Origin: Bacteroidetes bacterium CG2_30_33_31
GTDB taxonomy: Bacteria > Bacteroidota > Bacteroidia > Bacteroidales > UBA1556
Assembly (NCBI GenBank): GCA_001872625.1
Contig: MNXP01000050.1
Coordinates: 106,419 to 170,418, forward strand
Direction of reading: 5' to 3'
Length of the DNA stretch: 64,000 nt
Positions 53,973 to 62,953 of the stretch are shown here, in pieces. The notes beneath the pieces were generated by a model. That model did no database searches. It saw only the letters and a list, made by a program, of their open reading frames with translations, and was not told where the DNA came from. Both the position numbers and the translations under genes were made by a program. Positions within the stretch are counted from its first letter, which is position 1. Each line of letters opens with the position of its first letter.

Positions 53973-54117
53973 CAATCTAAATTTGCTCGAAGCACAAAAA
54001 TATTTTTTAATTTGAAAATCTAAAGATTATTTAAGTGTTTATATTGAAAATGATTTTATGACAATAATGATTTCCTATGGTAGCATATATTATTTTAATT
54101 AAAATAGTAAATAAATT

Positions 54118-54660
54118 ATGAGAAAAACAATTAAGGGCGATATAACTAAAATGAAGGTTGATGCAATAGTAAATGCAGCAAATACTACTCTTTTAGGTGG
54201 TGGAGGTGTTGATGGCGCAATACATAAGGCTGCTGGACCAGAACTTTTAGAGGAATGTAAGTCCTTAGGAGGTTGTAAAACTGGAGAAGCCAAAATAACC
54301 AAAGCATATAATCTTCCTGCCAAATTTGTAATTCATGCTGTTGGACCCATTTGGACTGGTTTGGACGAAGCTGAAGAAGATTTGCTTGAATCTGCTTATA
54401 GAAAATCATTGGAGCTTGCAACTGCAAATAATTGTAAATCAATAGCTTTTCCTAATATATCTACTGGAGCTTATAATTTTCCTAAAAGGGATGCAGCCGA
54501 AATTGCTATATCTACTTGCCAAGATTATCTGGAAGAAATTGGTAAAGAACTTGATATTATTTTTGTTTGCCACGAAGATATTAACTACTTTATTTACAAG
54601 GAAATCTGTCCAACATTTCTTCAAAATAGAGAAAAATATAGACGGAAAAAAAAGAACTAA
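54118..54660 (+). CDS. macro-domain protein (O-acetyl-ADP-ribose deacetylase-like)
   Basis: 180 aa, one macro domain: [66 protein letters not shown] and [20 protein letters not shown] line the ADP-ribose pocket, with Asn-Ala-Ala-Asn and the glycine loop of YmdB-type hydrolases. It likely removes acetyl or ADP-ribose groups. Basic tail (EKYRRKKKN). Not linked to an ADP-ribosyltransferase here. Confidence 0.9.
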   Translation: MRKTIKGDITKMKVDAIVNAANTTLLGGGGVDGAIHKAAGPELLEECKSLGGCKTGEAKITKAYNLPAKFVIHAVGPIWTGLDEAEEDLLESAYRKSLELATANNCKSIAFPNISTGAYNFPKRDAAEIAISTCQDYLEEIGKELDIIFVCHEDINYFIYKEICPTFLQNREKYRRKKKN

Positions 54661-54692
54661 TAAATTAAAATTTTCACGAATTAATTTATAAA

Positions 54693-54700
54693 TATTTTTG
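54693..54700 (+). promoter_or_regulatory. -7 element (TATTTTTG) of the LacI-type regulator
   Basis: Predicted start near 54703; leader about 68 nt. Confidence 0.45.
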
Positions 54701-54770
54701 TAGTCATATTCAAGTTATTTTTTTCTATTTTAGCACGCACATATAAGCATTAAATATATTTTATTTTTTA

Positions 54771-55793
54771 ATGAAAAACATTTCACTTAAAGATGTTGCA
54801 GAAAGTCTTGGAGTTTCTACAACGCTTGTTTCTTTTGTTGTAAATGGTAAAGCTAAGCAAAATGGAATAAGCAAAGCGACTGAAAATCGTGTGAGGCAAA
54901 AGGTTTTAGAACTGGGATATCATGCGAATAATTTTGCAAGAATTTTAAGAACTGGCAAATCCAATACAATTGGTGTTGTGGTTTCTGATATTTCAAATGC
55001 TTACTTTGCAAGAATTTGTAGAAATATAGAAGACTATGCTTCTAAAGAAGGTTATAATGTAATTTTTTGCAGTTCCGATGAAAATTGCAACAAGGAAAAT
55101 GCCCAAATCAAGATGCTAATTGAGAAAGGAATTGATGGTATTATTTTAGCTCCCACCAATAAAACTTCAGATGCAATTGATGAAATAAATAAATTAGAAA
55201 TTCCTATAATATTAATAGACAGATATTATCCCAATTCAAATTTCAATTATGTTATTTCCGATAATTATATTGCGGCTCAAAAAATTACACAATATCTTGT
55301 CGGCCTTGGGCACAGAAACATTGGTTTTTTAGCGATGTCACCAACTCATACCTCATTAATGACAGATAGAATAAAAGGCTACAAAGACTGCTTGAAAAAA
55401 AATGGAATTAAGTTTAATAATTCTTGGCTTATAACATTGAATATTAAAGAATTAGATGGTGAAATTTATGATAAGATGAGTGGGTTTTTAGACCCAGAAA
55501 ATAATATTACGGCAATCATTTCCACTAATAATAGAGTCACAGTTGCTGCAATAGATTATATTAACCGCAATGGAAAAAAAATTCCTGAAGATTTATCTCT
55601 TATAACTTTTGGGTTTTTAGATGTTTACAAAATTATTCGGCCACCAATAACTGCGGTTCAACTATTTGCAGAAAAAATTGGTGATAAAGCTGCGGAAATG
55701 TTGCTAAGTAAATTATCGAATAATAAAATAAAAATTAAAAATGTAATTATTGATACTCTTATGCATGAGCGAGAATCGTGTAAACGAATTTGA
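54771..55793 (+). CDS. LacI-family transcriptional regulator
   Basis: 340 aa. N-terminal LacI HTH (SLKDVAESLGVSTTLVSFVVNGKAKQNGIS) and hinge helix region, then a periplasmic-binding-like sensor (NTIGVVVSDISNAYFARI; GIDGIILAPT; IPIILIDRYY; GHRNIGFLAMSPTHTS; RPPITAVQLFAEKIG). Sugar-type ligands are usual. The next gene (aroQ) starts 4 nt later but is probably not its target; no sugar-utilisation genes are near. Confidence 0.9.
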   Translation: MKNISLKDVAESLGVSTTLVSFVVNGKAKQNGISKATENRVRQKVLELGYHANNFARILRTGKSNTIGVVVSDISNAYFARICRNIEDYASKEGYNVIFCSSDENCNKENAQIKMLIEKGIDGIILAPTNKTSDAIDEINKLEIPIILIDRYYPNSNFNYVISDNYIAAQKITQYLVGLGHRNIGFLAMSPTHTSLMTDRIKGYKDCLKKNGIKFNNSWLITLNIKELDGEIYDKMSGFLDPENNITAIISTNNRVTVAAIDYINRNGKKIPEDLSLITFGFLDVYKIIRPPITAVQLFAEKIGDKAAEMLLSKLSNNKIKIKNVIIDTLMHERESCKRI

Positions 55794-55797
55794 AAAG

Positions 55798-56229
55798 ATG
55801 AAAAATATACTGATAATTAACGGCCCAAACCTAAATCTTTTAGGAGTTAGGGAAAAAAATATTTATGGTTCAATTTCTTTTGAAAATTATTTGAAATCAT
55901 TAATTTCATCTAATCCTAAAATTAATATTGAATATTTCCAGTCGAATATCGAAGGTGAAATCATTAATAAACTTCATGAATCGGGCTTCACATTCGATGG
56001 AATTATATTAAATGCTGCCGCCTATACTCATACTTCAATAGCAATTTCTGATGCTGTAAAAGCTATAAAAACTCCTGTAATTGAAGTACATATCTCAAAT
56101 ATTTTTGCTCGCGAAAATTATCGACATGTGTCATATTTAGGAGCCAACTGTATAGGAAGTATTAGTGGGTTTGGCTTGGATAGTTATAAAATTGCACTCA
56201 AGGCTTTAGAGGATTATTTGAAATTGTAA
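55798..56229 (+). CDS. aroQ: 3-dehydroquinate dehydratase, type II
   Basis: 143 aa from ATG 55798; the track start lies inside the LacI-type gene. ILIINGPNLNLLGVREKNIYG (catalytic loop with Arg and Tyr), QSNIEGEIINKLHESG, LNAAAYTHTSIAISDA and EVHISNIFARENYRHVSY with the catalytic His. Dodecameric shikimate-pathway enzyme. Shares a transcript with the LacI-type regulator by 4-nt spacing. Confidence 0.93.
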   Translation: MKNILIINGPNLNLLGVREKNIYGSISFENYLKSLISSNPKINIEYFQSNIEGEIINKLHESGFTFDGIILNAAAYTHTSIAISDAVKAIKTPVIEVHISNIFARENYRHVSYLGANCIGSISGFGLDSYKIALKALEDYLKL

Positions 56230-56278
56230 CCATCATTTAAATATTTTAAACTCACTAAAAGCATGAATTTCCAAGTGT

Positions 56279-57181
56279 TTAAGGCAGAGATTCTCCTTTA
56301 GAGGCTACATAAATTCTAAACCAATCTTCAATCGACATATTGATTTTCAATGATTTAACCGCAATTTTAATATGCTCAATATTTCCACTACCGAGAATTG
56401 GAACTATATTCGCTGGATGTTTTAGCAACCAACTGTAAGCAATTTGTTCTAGATCTTCAATATCGAGCTCCTTAGCAATGTCTTTCAAAATATTATAAAT
56501 TCTAAAACCTTTTTCAGTTGTTGGATTAATAATTTCACCTCCTGCCAAAGGAGACCACGCCATGGGACGGATCTTATTTTTAATAAAGTAATCCATATTA
56601 CCATTGTCGAAATGCTCGAGATTATAAGGAGATATTTCCACTTGGTTGGTAAACAGAGAATTACCTACAAAAGAATTTAGCATATCACATTGAGAAGGCA
56701 AAAAATTAGAAACACCGAAATTCAATACCTTACCGCTTTTATTTAAATATGAAAAGGCATTAGCAACCTCTTCTGGGTCGAAAAAAGGTGAAGGGCGGTG
56801 AAGCAAAAGCAAATCGATATAATCAGTTTTTAAATTAATTAAGGATTGCTCGGCAGAAGCTACAATATGTTCATAGCTATAATCATAAAATTTAATTTTC
56901 CTGCTATCAATCTTGTCCGACTTCAGTTTAATTCCACACTTGGTAATAATTTGAATTTGACTACGGAGGGAAGGTTTTGTTCTTATTGCAGCTCCAAATT
57001 GCTTTTCACATTCATAATTTCCATAAATATCAGCATGGTCAAAACTATAAATACCCAATTCAATATCTTGCTCAATTAATTTAAGTAATTGTAAATTAGA
57101 AAGTTTCCATTCAAGCAGACGCCAAAAACCATGAACGAATCTCGATAATTTCAAACTATTACTTAAATCATTATTATCCAT
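56279..57181 (-). CDS. aldo/keto reductase (YdhF-like)
   Basis: 300 aa TIM-barrel. FDHADIYGNYECEKQFG holds the catalytic Asp and Tyr, then ITKCGIK (Lys), LLLHRPSPFFDP (His), NFGVSNF and VPILGSGNIEHI for NADPH. The substrate is unknown. Last gene of a minus-strand unit, 66 nt after ftcD. Confidence 0.87.
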   Translation of the reverse strand: MDNNDLSNSLKLSRFVHGFWRLLEWKLSNLQLLKLIEQDIELGIYSFDHADIYGNYECEKQFGAAIRTKPSLRSQIQIITKCGIKLKSDKIDSRKIKFYDYSYEHIVASAEQSLINLKTDYIDLLLLHRPSPFFDPEEVANAFSYLNKSGKVLNFGVSNFLPSQCDMLNSFVGNSLFTNQVEISPYNLEHFDNGNMDYFIKNKIRPMAWSPLAGGEIINPTTEKGFRIYNILKDIAKELDIEDLEQIAYSWLLKHPANIVPILGSGNIEHIKIAVKSLKINMSIEDWFRIYVASKGESLP

Positions 57182-57247
57182 TATTTGTGATATGAAATTT
57201 ACAAATTCAAATTTCTATTTGCTTGGTGAAATTTATTGAGTTGAAAA

Positions 57248-58939
57248 TTACAATTTTGAGTCAACAATTTTTAGAATTTCTTTTTCCAATAAAATAGCTT
57301 TTGCTTGTATTTCAGTGCTTTCTGAAATAATTTTCTGGGCAAAATCTTTATCAACTAAACCCTTTGCATTAATTTTTACATTTAAGAAAGCACCGCGAAC
57401 ACCAGCGCAAGCAGAAATTGCAGCAACACCAGCATCAGTTACAGAATTTGGATTTCCAATATCAGCCATAGCTTTAGCAATTTTCATAGATTCATAACAA
57501 AGATTCATAACTTTGAAGGGCACTTCTGTGGCATATTTTGTTGCTTTTTGAACAGCAGATTTCCTAAATTCTATATCATGAGCTGTCTTTTTTGGCAAAG
57601 AAAATGCGTCCATAATTTTGTTGAAAGCATTAGTATCTTCATCTACCATTTTCAATAATTCATCATGAAAATATTTGCCTTTTTCTGCCCACTCGCTAAA
57701 TTCTTCCCAGCGTTCGTCCCATCCTCTTTTATGTGAAGAAAGATTTGCCACCATACTTCCAAGAGCAGCTCCCATAGAGCCCATATATGCACTTATTGAG
57801 CCTCCGCCAGGAGCGGGAGATTCAGAAGCAGTTTCATTAATAAAGTCTGTTAAGCTCATATTAATCAGCTTAATAGAGGAATCGTCTTCAAGAATATATT
57901 CAATTATTTTCTTCTTTGGTTCAAAAGGATAAAGGTCGTCAAGGCCCAAAGATTTGATAGCTATTTTTAATAATTCTTTATCAGAAATTCCAGTTGAACG
58001 CTGCTGTTTTTTCAAGAAAAATCTTCCAGCATCGAGCATAGCTTTAAGAGGAACAACACCTACCAATTCAGAACCAGTAATTCTCAAACCTCGGATTCTT
58101 GCTTTCTCGCTTACTTCGTCAAATGCAATATGAATTGGCGTGGCATCAATATTTGTCATGTTCATAGATATTTGAGCAATACCATATTCATCTATAAACC
58201 AGCCAATTGCCTTAGTATGCTTTAAACTTCCAGGAATCATTACAGGATTTCCATTCTTATCTAAAATGGGCTTTCCATTTATTTTATTGCCTTCAAGTTT
58301 TGCCCTACCTCGTTCTCTTACGTCAAACGCTATTGCGTTGGCACGGCGAGTTGATGTAGAATTCAAATTAAAATTAATTGCTACAAGAAAATTTCGTGCG
58401 CCAACAGCAGTGGCACCACTTTTAGAAATTTTCCCACTCCATGAATTTGGACCAAAATCAGGGCTCCAATCATCAGAAATTATTTTCTCTGGCAGACCTT
58501 CATACTCACCAGATCTACAATTTGCAAGATTTTTTCTCAGTTCATTTGAGGCTGCATTTTCATAACAATATATTGGAATTTCGAGCTCCTCGCCTATTCG
58601 TTTGGCAAGTTTATGAGCTAAAACCACCACTTCTTCCATGCTAATATTTGATACTGGAACCAGTGGACAGACATCTGTAGCTCCAAAACGAGGATGAGCA
58701 CCATGATGTTTGCGCATATCGATAAGCTCTTGAGCTTTTTTAACTGACTGAAAAGCAGCTTCTAAGACTTCATCTGGCGTGCCAACCATAGTTACTACTG
58801 TCCTATTTGTTGCTTTTCCTGCATCAACATCAATTAACTTTACTCCTTCAATTTTTTCTATCTCTGAAGTAATTTGATTTATGATAGACATATCACGTCC
58901 TTCACTAAAATTTGGGACGCATTCTATTAGTTTTTTCAT
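57248..58939 (-). CDS. ftcD: bifunctional glutamate formimidoyltransferase/formimidoyl-THF cyclodeaminase
   Basis: 563 aa. Residues 1-~300: formiminotransferase (LIECVPNFSEGRDMSII, HHGAHPRFGATDVCPLVP, FLVAINFNLNS). Residues about 370-560: cyclodeaminase four-helix domain (SPAPGGGSISAYMGSMGAALGSMV, NPNSVTDAGVAAISACAG). The fused form is that of animals and Bacteroidota. Completes histidine breakdown by passing the formimino group to folate. 22 nt downstream of hutI in the same operon. Confidence 0.95.
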   Translation of the reverse strand: MKKLIECVPNFSEGRDMSIINQITSEIEKIEGVKLIDVDAGKATNRTVVTMVGTPDEVLEAAFQSVKKAQELIDMRKHHGAHPRFGATDVCPLVPVSNISMEEVVVLAHKLAKRIGEELEIPIYCYENAASNELRKNLANCRSGEYEGLPEKIISDDWSPDFGPNSWSGKISKSGATAVGARNFLVAINFNLNSTSTRRANAIAFDVRERGRAKLEGNKINGKPILDKNGNPVMIPGSLKHTKAIGWFIDEYGIAQISMNMTNIDATPIHIAFDEVSEKARIRGLRITGSELVGVVPLKAMLDAGRFFLKKQQRSTGISDKELLKIAIKSLGLDDLYPFEPKKKIIEYILEDDSSIKLINMSLTDFINETASESPAPGGGSISAYMGSMGAALGSMVANLSSHKRGWDERWEEFSEWAEKGKYFHDELLKMVDEDTNAFNKIMDAFSLPKKTAHDIEFRKSAVQKATKYATEVPFKVMNLCYESMKIAKAMADIGNPNSVTDAGVAAISACAGVRGAFLNVKINAKGLVDKDFAQKIISESTEIQAKAILLEKEILKIVDSKL

Positions 58940-58961
58940 ATTTAAAATAATATATAAATTC

Positions 58962-60209
58962 TTAATATTTAATTATTTCACCATTTAAAATTACCTTATC
59001 AACTTTATTGTCTCCATAAGAATATGGTAAATAATTATATGATGGCATTGGACGGCTAACGAACAAGTTAGCACGTTTACCACAAGTAATTGTGCCAACT
59101 TCTGCCTCTATTCCCATGGCATAAGCGGAATTAATTGTTGTGGCATTGATTACTTCTTCAGGCAGCATTTTATAAATTATACAGCCCATTGAAGCTATGA
59201 GCTGCATATTTCCAGAAGGTGAAGACCCGGGATTAAAATCGGAGGCTAACGCCAAAGGCAAACCAGCATCTATCATTTTTCGAGCTGGAGCATTCTTCAA
59301 TCCAAGAAAAAATGCAGCTCCAGGCAGAATAGTTGGCATTGTCTTAGATTTTAATAACGACATAATCTCAGCATCTCCAGTATATTCCAAATGATCGACA
59401 GAAAGGGCATTATGCTTCACTCCTACTTGAATTCCACCGCTAAAATCTAATTCGTTTGCATGTATCTTTGACCGTAGGCCAAATTTTGCTGCCGCATCCA
59501 AAATTCTGTCAGTTTGCTCTATTGTAAAAAAACCTTTGTCACAGAAAACATCAACAAAATCAGCAAGATTCTCCTCAGCAACTTTTGGCAACATTTCATT
59601 CACGACCAAATCTACATATTTATTTTGTTTCCCTTTAAAATCATTAGGCACAGCATGAGCTCCAAGAAAAGTGGATTTAATAATTAATGGGGATTCATTT
59701 CTTAATCTACGAATAACTCTTAGCATTTTAAGTTCATCCTCTAAAGTTAAACCATAACCGCTTTTAATCTCAACAGCGCCTGTTCCCATTGAAATGATAT
59801 CTTTGATCCTGACCATAGCCAGATCAAAAAGTACCCGTTCAGAAGTTTCATGTAGAAGTTTGGCAGAATTCAAAATTCCACCACCACGCTTTGCAATTTC
59901 TTCATAAGATAAACCTCGAATTTTATCGCCATATTCAATTTCTCTACTTCCAGCATAAACAAGATGAGTATGAGAATCAACGAAAGAAGGAAATAACAAA
60001 CTGCCCTTAGCATTTATAATTTCATCAAAAGAATTATCAGAATATTTTAAATTACTCATAACTCCAAAATCGTAGATAAGACCTTTATCTACAATAAGAT
60101 ATGCATCATTCAAAGTCTCTAAATGCATCATTTCTTTACCAGCTACAAAACACGTTGATTTTGATCTGATACCAACTAATCCCTTAATATTTTTTATTAA
60201 AATATCCAT
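58962..60209 (-). CDS. hutI: imidazolonepropionase
   Basis: 415 aa from ATG 60209; the track's GTG at 60233 lies in the predicted -7 box. Amidohydrolase fold: SFVDSHTHLVYAGSREIEY (zinc His pair), KSGYGLTLEDELKML, GAHAVPNDFKGK, IHANELDFSGG, VDHLEYTGD, LASDFNPGSSPSGNM. Opens the imidazolone ring to formiminoglutamate, the substrate of ftcD next to it. hutH and hutU are not in the window. Confidence 0.93.
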   Translation of the reverse strand: MDILIKNIKGLVGIRSKSTCFVAGKEMMHLETLNDAYLIVDKGLIYDFGVMSNLKYSDNSFDEIINAKGSLLFPSFVDSHTHLVYAGSREIEYGDKIRGLSYEEIAKRGGGILNSAKLLHETSERVLFDLAMVRIKDIISMGTGAVEIKSGYGLTLEDELKMLRVIRRLRNESPLIIKSTFLGAHAVPNDFKGKQNKYVDLVVNEMLPKVAEENLADFVDVFCDKGFFTIEQTDRILDAAAKFGLRSKIHANELDFSGGIQVGVKHNALSVDHLEYTGDAEIMSLLKSKTMPTILPGAAFFLGLKNAPARKMIDAGLPLALASDFNPGSSPSGNMQLIASMGCIIYKMLPEEVINATTINSAYAMGIEAEVGTITCGKRANLFVSRPMPSYNYLPYSYGDNKVDKVILNGEIIKY

Positions 60210-60232
60210 ATTTCCATTTGAACTTACGAACA

Positions 60233-60240
60233 CAAAAATA
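60233..60240 (-). promoter_or_regulatory. -7 element (TATTTTTG) of the hutI operon
   Basis: Minus-strand TATTTTTG; predicted start near 60230, leader about 21 nt to ATG 60209. Confidence 0.5.
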
Positions 60241-60298
60241 TAACAATTTGGCTATATTCCATTTTTAAAAAAGGTTCAACATTACATAAATGATTTTA

Positions 60299-60306
60299 TA
60301 TATTTG
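60299..60306 (+). promoter_or_regulatory. -7 element (TATATTTG) of the C10 protease gene
   Basis: Predicted start 60309, leader 22 nt to ATG 60331. This excludes the ORF-track start at 60304. Confidence 0.55.
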
Positions 60307-60330
60307 CCATGCACAAATTCAATAAATAAG

Positions 60331-62445
60331 ATGAAAAGATTGTTTTTAATTTCAATAATAATGTGTTTATTTTCAGTTGCTTATGATGCTAAGGCTGATT
60401 TTGTAGATATAAATACAGCCTCGATTGTTGGCAAAAATTTTTATTACGAGAGAATAAATCAATTAAAAACTGTAGAATACTCTTCTATACAAATTTCATT
60501 AAAATATTCAGAAGAGAGAAATTCCAAAGCAGTTATCTATGTTTTTAATATATCCAATCAAGGATTTATCATAGTTTCGGCAGACGATGATGCAAGTCCA
60601 ATTTTAGCTTACGATTTTGATCAAAATCTTACAATGGAAAATCCGCCTGCAGCATTTTCAGAATGGATTCAAGGATATGCAGATGAAATTGAAGAAATTA
60701 GAACATTACATTTGGAAGGCGATGAAACAATAAATTCGCTGTGGAAACATTTGAAAAACAGTAATTTATCAAATTTAATTGTTTTTAATGGCAAAAATCA
60801 ATTACCATTATTATCGAGCGAATGGGATCAAGGTGGAGGATATAATGCTTTGTGTCCAGAAGATCAGTTTGGTCCCTCGGGACATGCTTATGCTGGTTGT
60901 GTGGCGGTAGCGATGGCTCAAATAATGTATTATTATAAATATCCAGATTTTGGCACCGGATCTTATTCCTATTACAGCTCATATTATGGTCAACTTTCAG
61001 CAAATTTTGGCACAACCAATTATAAATGGAATGAAATGACAAATAAAATTGGAAGCCATGATAGTCAACAAATAGCTCAATTATTATATCATTGTGGTGT
61101 TTCTGTGGATATGGGATATTCTGCTTCAGGTTCTGGAGCTTGGTCAAATAGTTGTGTATCAGCATATAAAAATTATTTTGGATATAGCGATGGGATTTAT
61201 ATAAGTTCAAAATCTGGCTTTTCAAATCCTCAATGGAATACCAAATTGATTCAAAATTTAGACAATAAAATTCCCTTATATTATCATGGATACCCAAGTA
61301 CTGGCAGCGGTGCTGGACATGCTTTTAACTTAGATGGTTACCAAGGAGCAGATTATTTTCATTTTAATTGGGGATGGAGCGGAGCATATAATGGATATTT
61401 TTATTTAAACAATCTTAATCCAGGTGGGAGCGATTTTTCAGCTGGTGAGGGAGCAATTTTTGACATAAAACCTGATACCAATTTATATCCAAATTATTGT
61501 ACTTCATGGAAAAATATCACAAGTTTAAGTGGGGTGATTTTCGATGGCTCTGGTCCAAAAAATTATCAAGATGGTGAAGATTGCTACTGGTTAATTACTC
61601 CAAATCAAACAGTTGGCCATATACAACTTGATTTTGACAGAATGGATTTAGCTGCATCAGACTTTATAACAGTGTATGATGGCAACTCAAATACAGATTC
61701 AGTTTTAGGAACTTTCTCAGGGCAAAATTTACCCGCATCAGTAAGCTCAACAGGGCAAAATTTGCTCGTAAGATTCAAATCAGATATGTCTCAATCAGCC
61801 GATGGATTTGATGCATCTTTCAAATCAATAATGCCAGTATATTGCCACGGAACTTTAAATCTGAACACCCCAACCGGTAATTTCTCCGATGGAAGCGACA
61901 CAAATAATTATAATGATGCCGTGATGTGTAGGTGGCTAATTGACCCGCAAGGGCCTCAAGCAATTATACTTTATTTTACTTCTTTTAAAACTGAACAAAA
62001 TCAAGATTGGATAAAAATCTACGACCCTGTACAAACACCATCAGTGCTTTTGGCTCAATATTCTGGAAACCAAATTCCACCATCAATCACAGCTACACAT
62101 GGAAAGATGCTTGTTATTTTTGCAAGCAATGGCAGTGTGAATGAAGCAGGATGGAATGCTCATTATTATACTGGCAATGTGGGAATGGAAGATGAATTGA
62201 TTGACAATAAATTGCGAGTTTTCCCAAATCCAGCGAAAAATGTTTTAAATATTAAGCTTGAAGATATAGATAATAAAAATATCTCGATGAAAATAATTTC
62301 GATTGATGGAAAAATCTTGCTTGAAAAAATGTCATCAAATATAAGCGATATTCAATTAGATATTTCAAGTTTAAAGGCGGGTTTATATTTTATAAATATA
62401 GATAATGGACTGAAAATCTACAGAAAGAAAGTGCAGATTTTCTAA
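60331..62445 (+). CDS. T9SS-exported C10 (streptopain-like) cysteine protease with two CUB domains
   Basis: 704 aa from ATG 60331 with signal peptide MKRLFLISIIMCLFSVAYDAKA. Propeptide (about 23-125; NQGFIIVSADDDASPILAY). C10 catalytic core: Cys in YAGCVAVAMAQIMYYYKYP, His in GSGAGHAFNLDGYQG, Trp-rich HFNWGWSGAYNGYFYLNNL. Two CUB domains follow (YCTSWKN..., IQLDFDRMDL, TVYDGNSN; then CHGTLNL..., IIYFTSFKTEQ-like, IKIYDPVQ). Type A sorting tail KLRVFPNPAKNVLNIKL...KAGLYFINI. Predicted secreted virulence- or nutrition-type protease; the CUB pair may bind protein or glycan. Monocistronic. Confidence 0.9.
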   Translation: MKRLFLISIIMCLFSVAYDAKADFVDINTASIVGKNFYYERINQLKTVEYSSIQISLKYSEERNSKAVIYVFNISNQGFIIVSADDDASPILAYDFDQNLTMENPPAAFSEWIQGYADEIEEIRTLHLEGDETINSLWKHLKNSNLSNLIVFNGKNQLPLLSSEWDQGGGYNALCPEDQFGPSGHAYAGCVAVAMAQIMYYYKYPDFGTGSYSYYSSYYGQLSANFGTTNYKWNEMTNKIGSHDSQQIAQLLYHCGVSVDMGYSASGSGAWSNSCVSAYKNYFGYSDGIYISSKSGFSNPQWNTKLIQNLDNKIPLYYHGYPSTGSGAGHAFNLDGYQGADYFHFNWGWSGAYNGYFYLNNLNPGGSDFSAGEGAIFDIKPDTNLYPNYCTSWKNITSLSGVIFDGSGPKNYQDGEDCYWLITPNQTVGHIQLDFDRMDLAASDFITVYDGNSNTDSVLGTFSGQNLPASVSSTGQNLLVRFKSDMSQSADGFDASFKSIMPVYCHGTLNLNTPTGNFSDGSDTNNYNDAVMCRWLIDPQGPQAIILYFTSFKTEQNQDWIKIYDPVQTPSVLLAQYSGNQIPPSITATHGKMLVIFASNGSVNEAGWNAHYYTGNVGMEDELIDNKLRVFPNPAKNVLNIKLEDIDNKNISMKIISIDGKILLEKMSSNISDIQLDISSLKAGLYFINIDNGLKIYRKKVQIF

Positions 62446-62491
62446 AATTATATTATAATTAAAATAAATAGTATTTTATTTTTAACATAAT

Positions 62492-62537
62492 AACTTATGT
62501 AATGATTTAATTAAAAATACATTACATAAGTTTTTAA
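62492..62537 (+). terminator. terminator after the C10 protease
   Basis: AACTTATGTAATG and CATTACATAAGTT form a 13-bp stem around an AT loop, followed by TTTAAAA. Confidence 0.6.
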
Positions 62538-62564
62538 AATACAAAAACAAATTTAAGTATAGTT

Positions 62565-62936
62565 TTAAAGTGTTGTAAAAGTCTTTTCCTCGCCATAAGA
62601 AGTTCCAGCTTCGTTGATGGCATAAGCTTTATAATAATAGGTTGTACTAGGACTTAATCCAGTTAAATCTGAAGTAAAAGCACCATCGCCTGAGCCAGAA
62701 ATTGCTTGTTTAACATAGGTACCACCAATTGTAACACTTTGTACATTGGAATAAACAAATCCCCTTTCACTCACAGTACCGCCGCCATTATTATCCACGC
62801 TGCCAGCAGTGGTAGCAGTTTGATATTGTACATTTGTTGCACTTCCAGTAGAAACTGTAGGAGCTACAGCTTTTTTACAAGAATAAGTTATAGAAATAAT
62901 AGAGATTACTAAAAAAAACGACATCAACTTTTTCAT
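62565..62936 (-). CDS. small surface lipoprotein with Fn3-like domain
   Basis: 123 aa. Lipoprotein signal with Cys20 (ISIISITYSC). One beta-sandwich follows (TAGSVDNNGGGTVSERGFVYS, LTGLSPSTTYYYKAYAINEAGTSYGEEKTFTT), the pattern of the Bacteroidota fibronectin-type modules of FISUMP-like surface proteins, here as a single domain. Probably a cell-surface binding module. It precedes the C1B peptidase on the minus strand? No: it lies downstream of it, 17 nt after its stop, so both may share a transcript. Confidence 0.75.
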   Translation of the reverse strand: MKKLMSFFLVISIISITYSCKKAVAPTVSTGSATNVQYQTATTAGSVDNNGGGTVSERGFVYSNVQSVTIGGTYVKQAISGSGDGAFTSDLTGLSPSTTYYYKAYAINEAGTSYGEEKTFTTL

Positions 62937-62953
62937 AATATATAATTTAGGGT

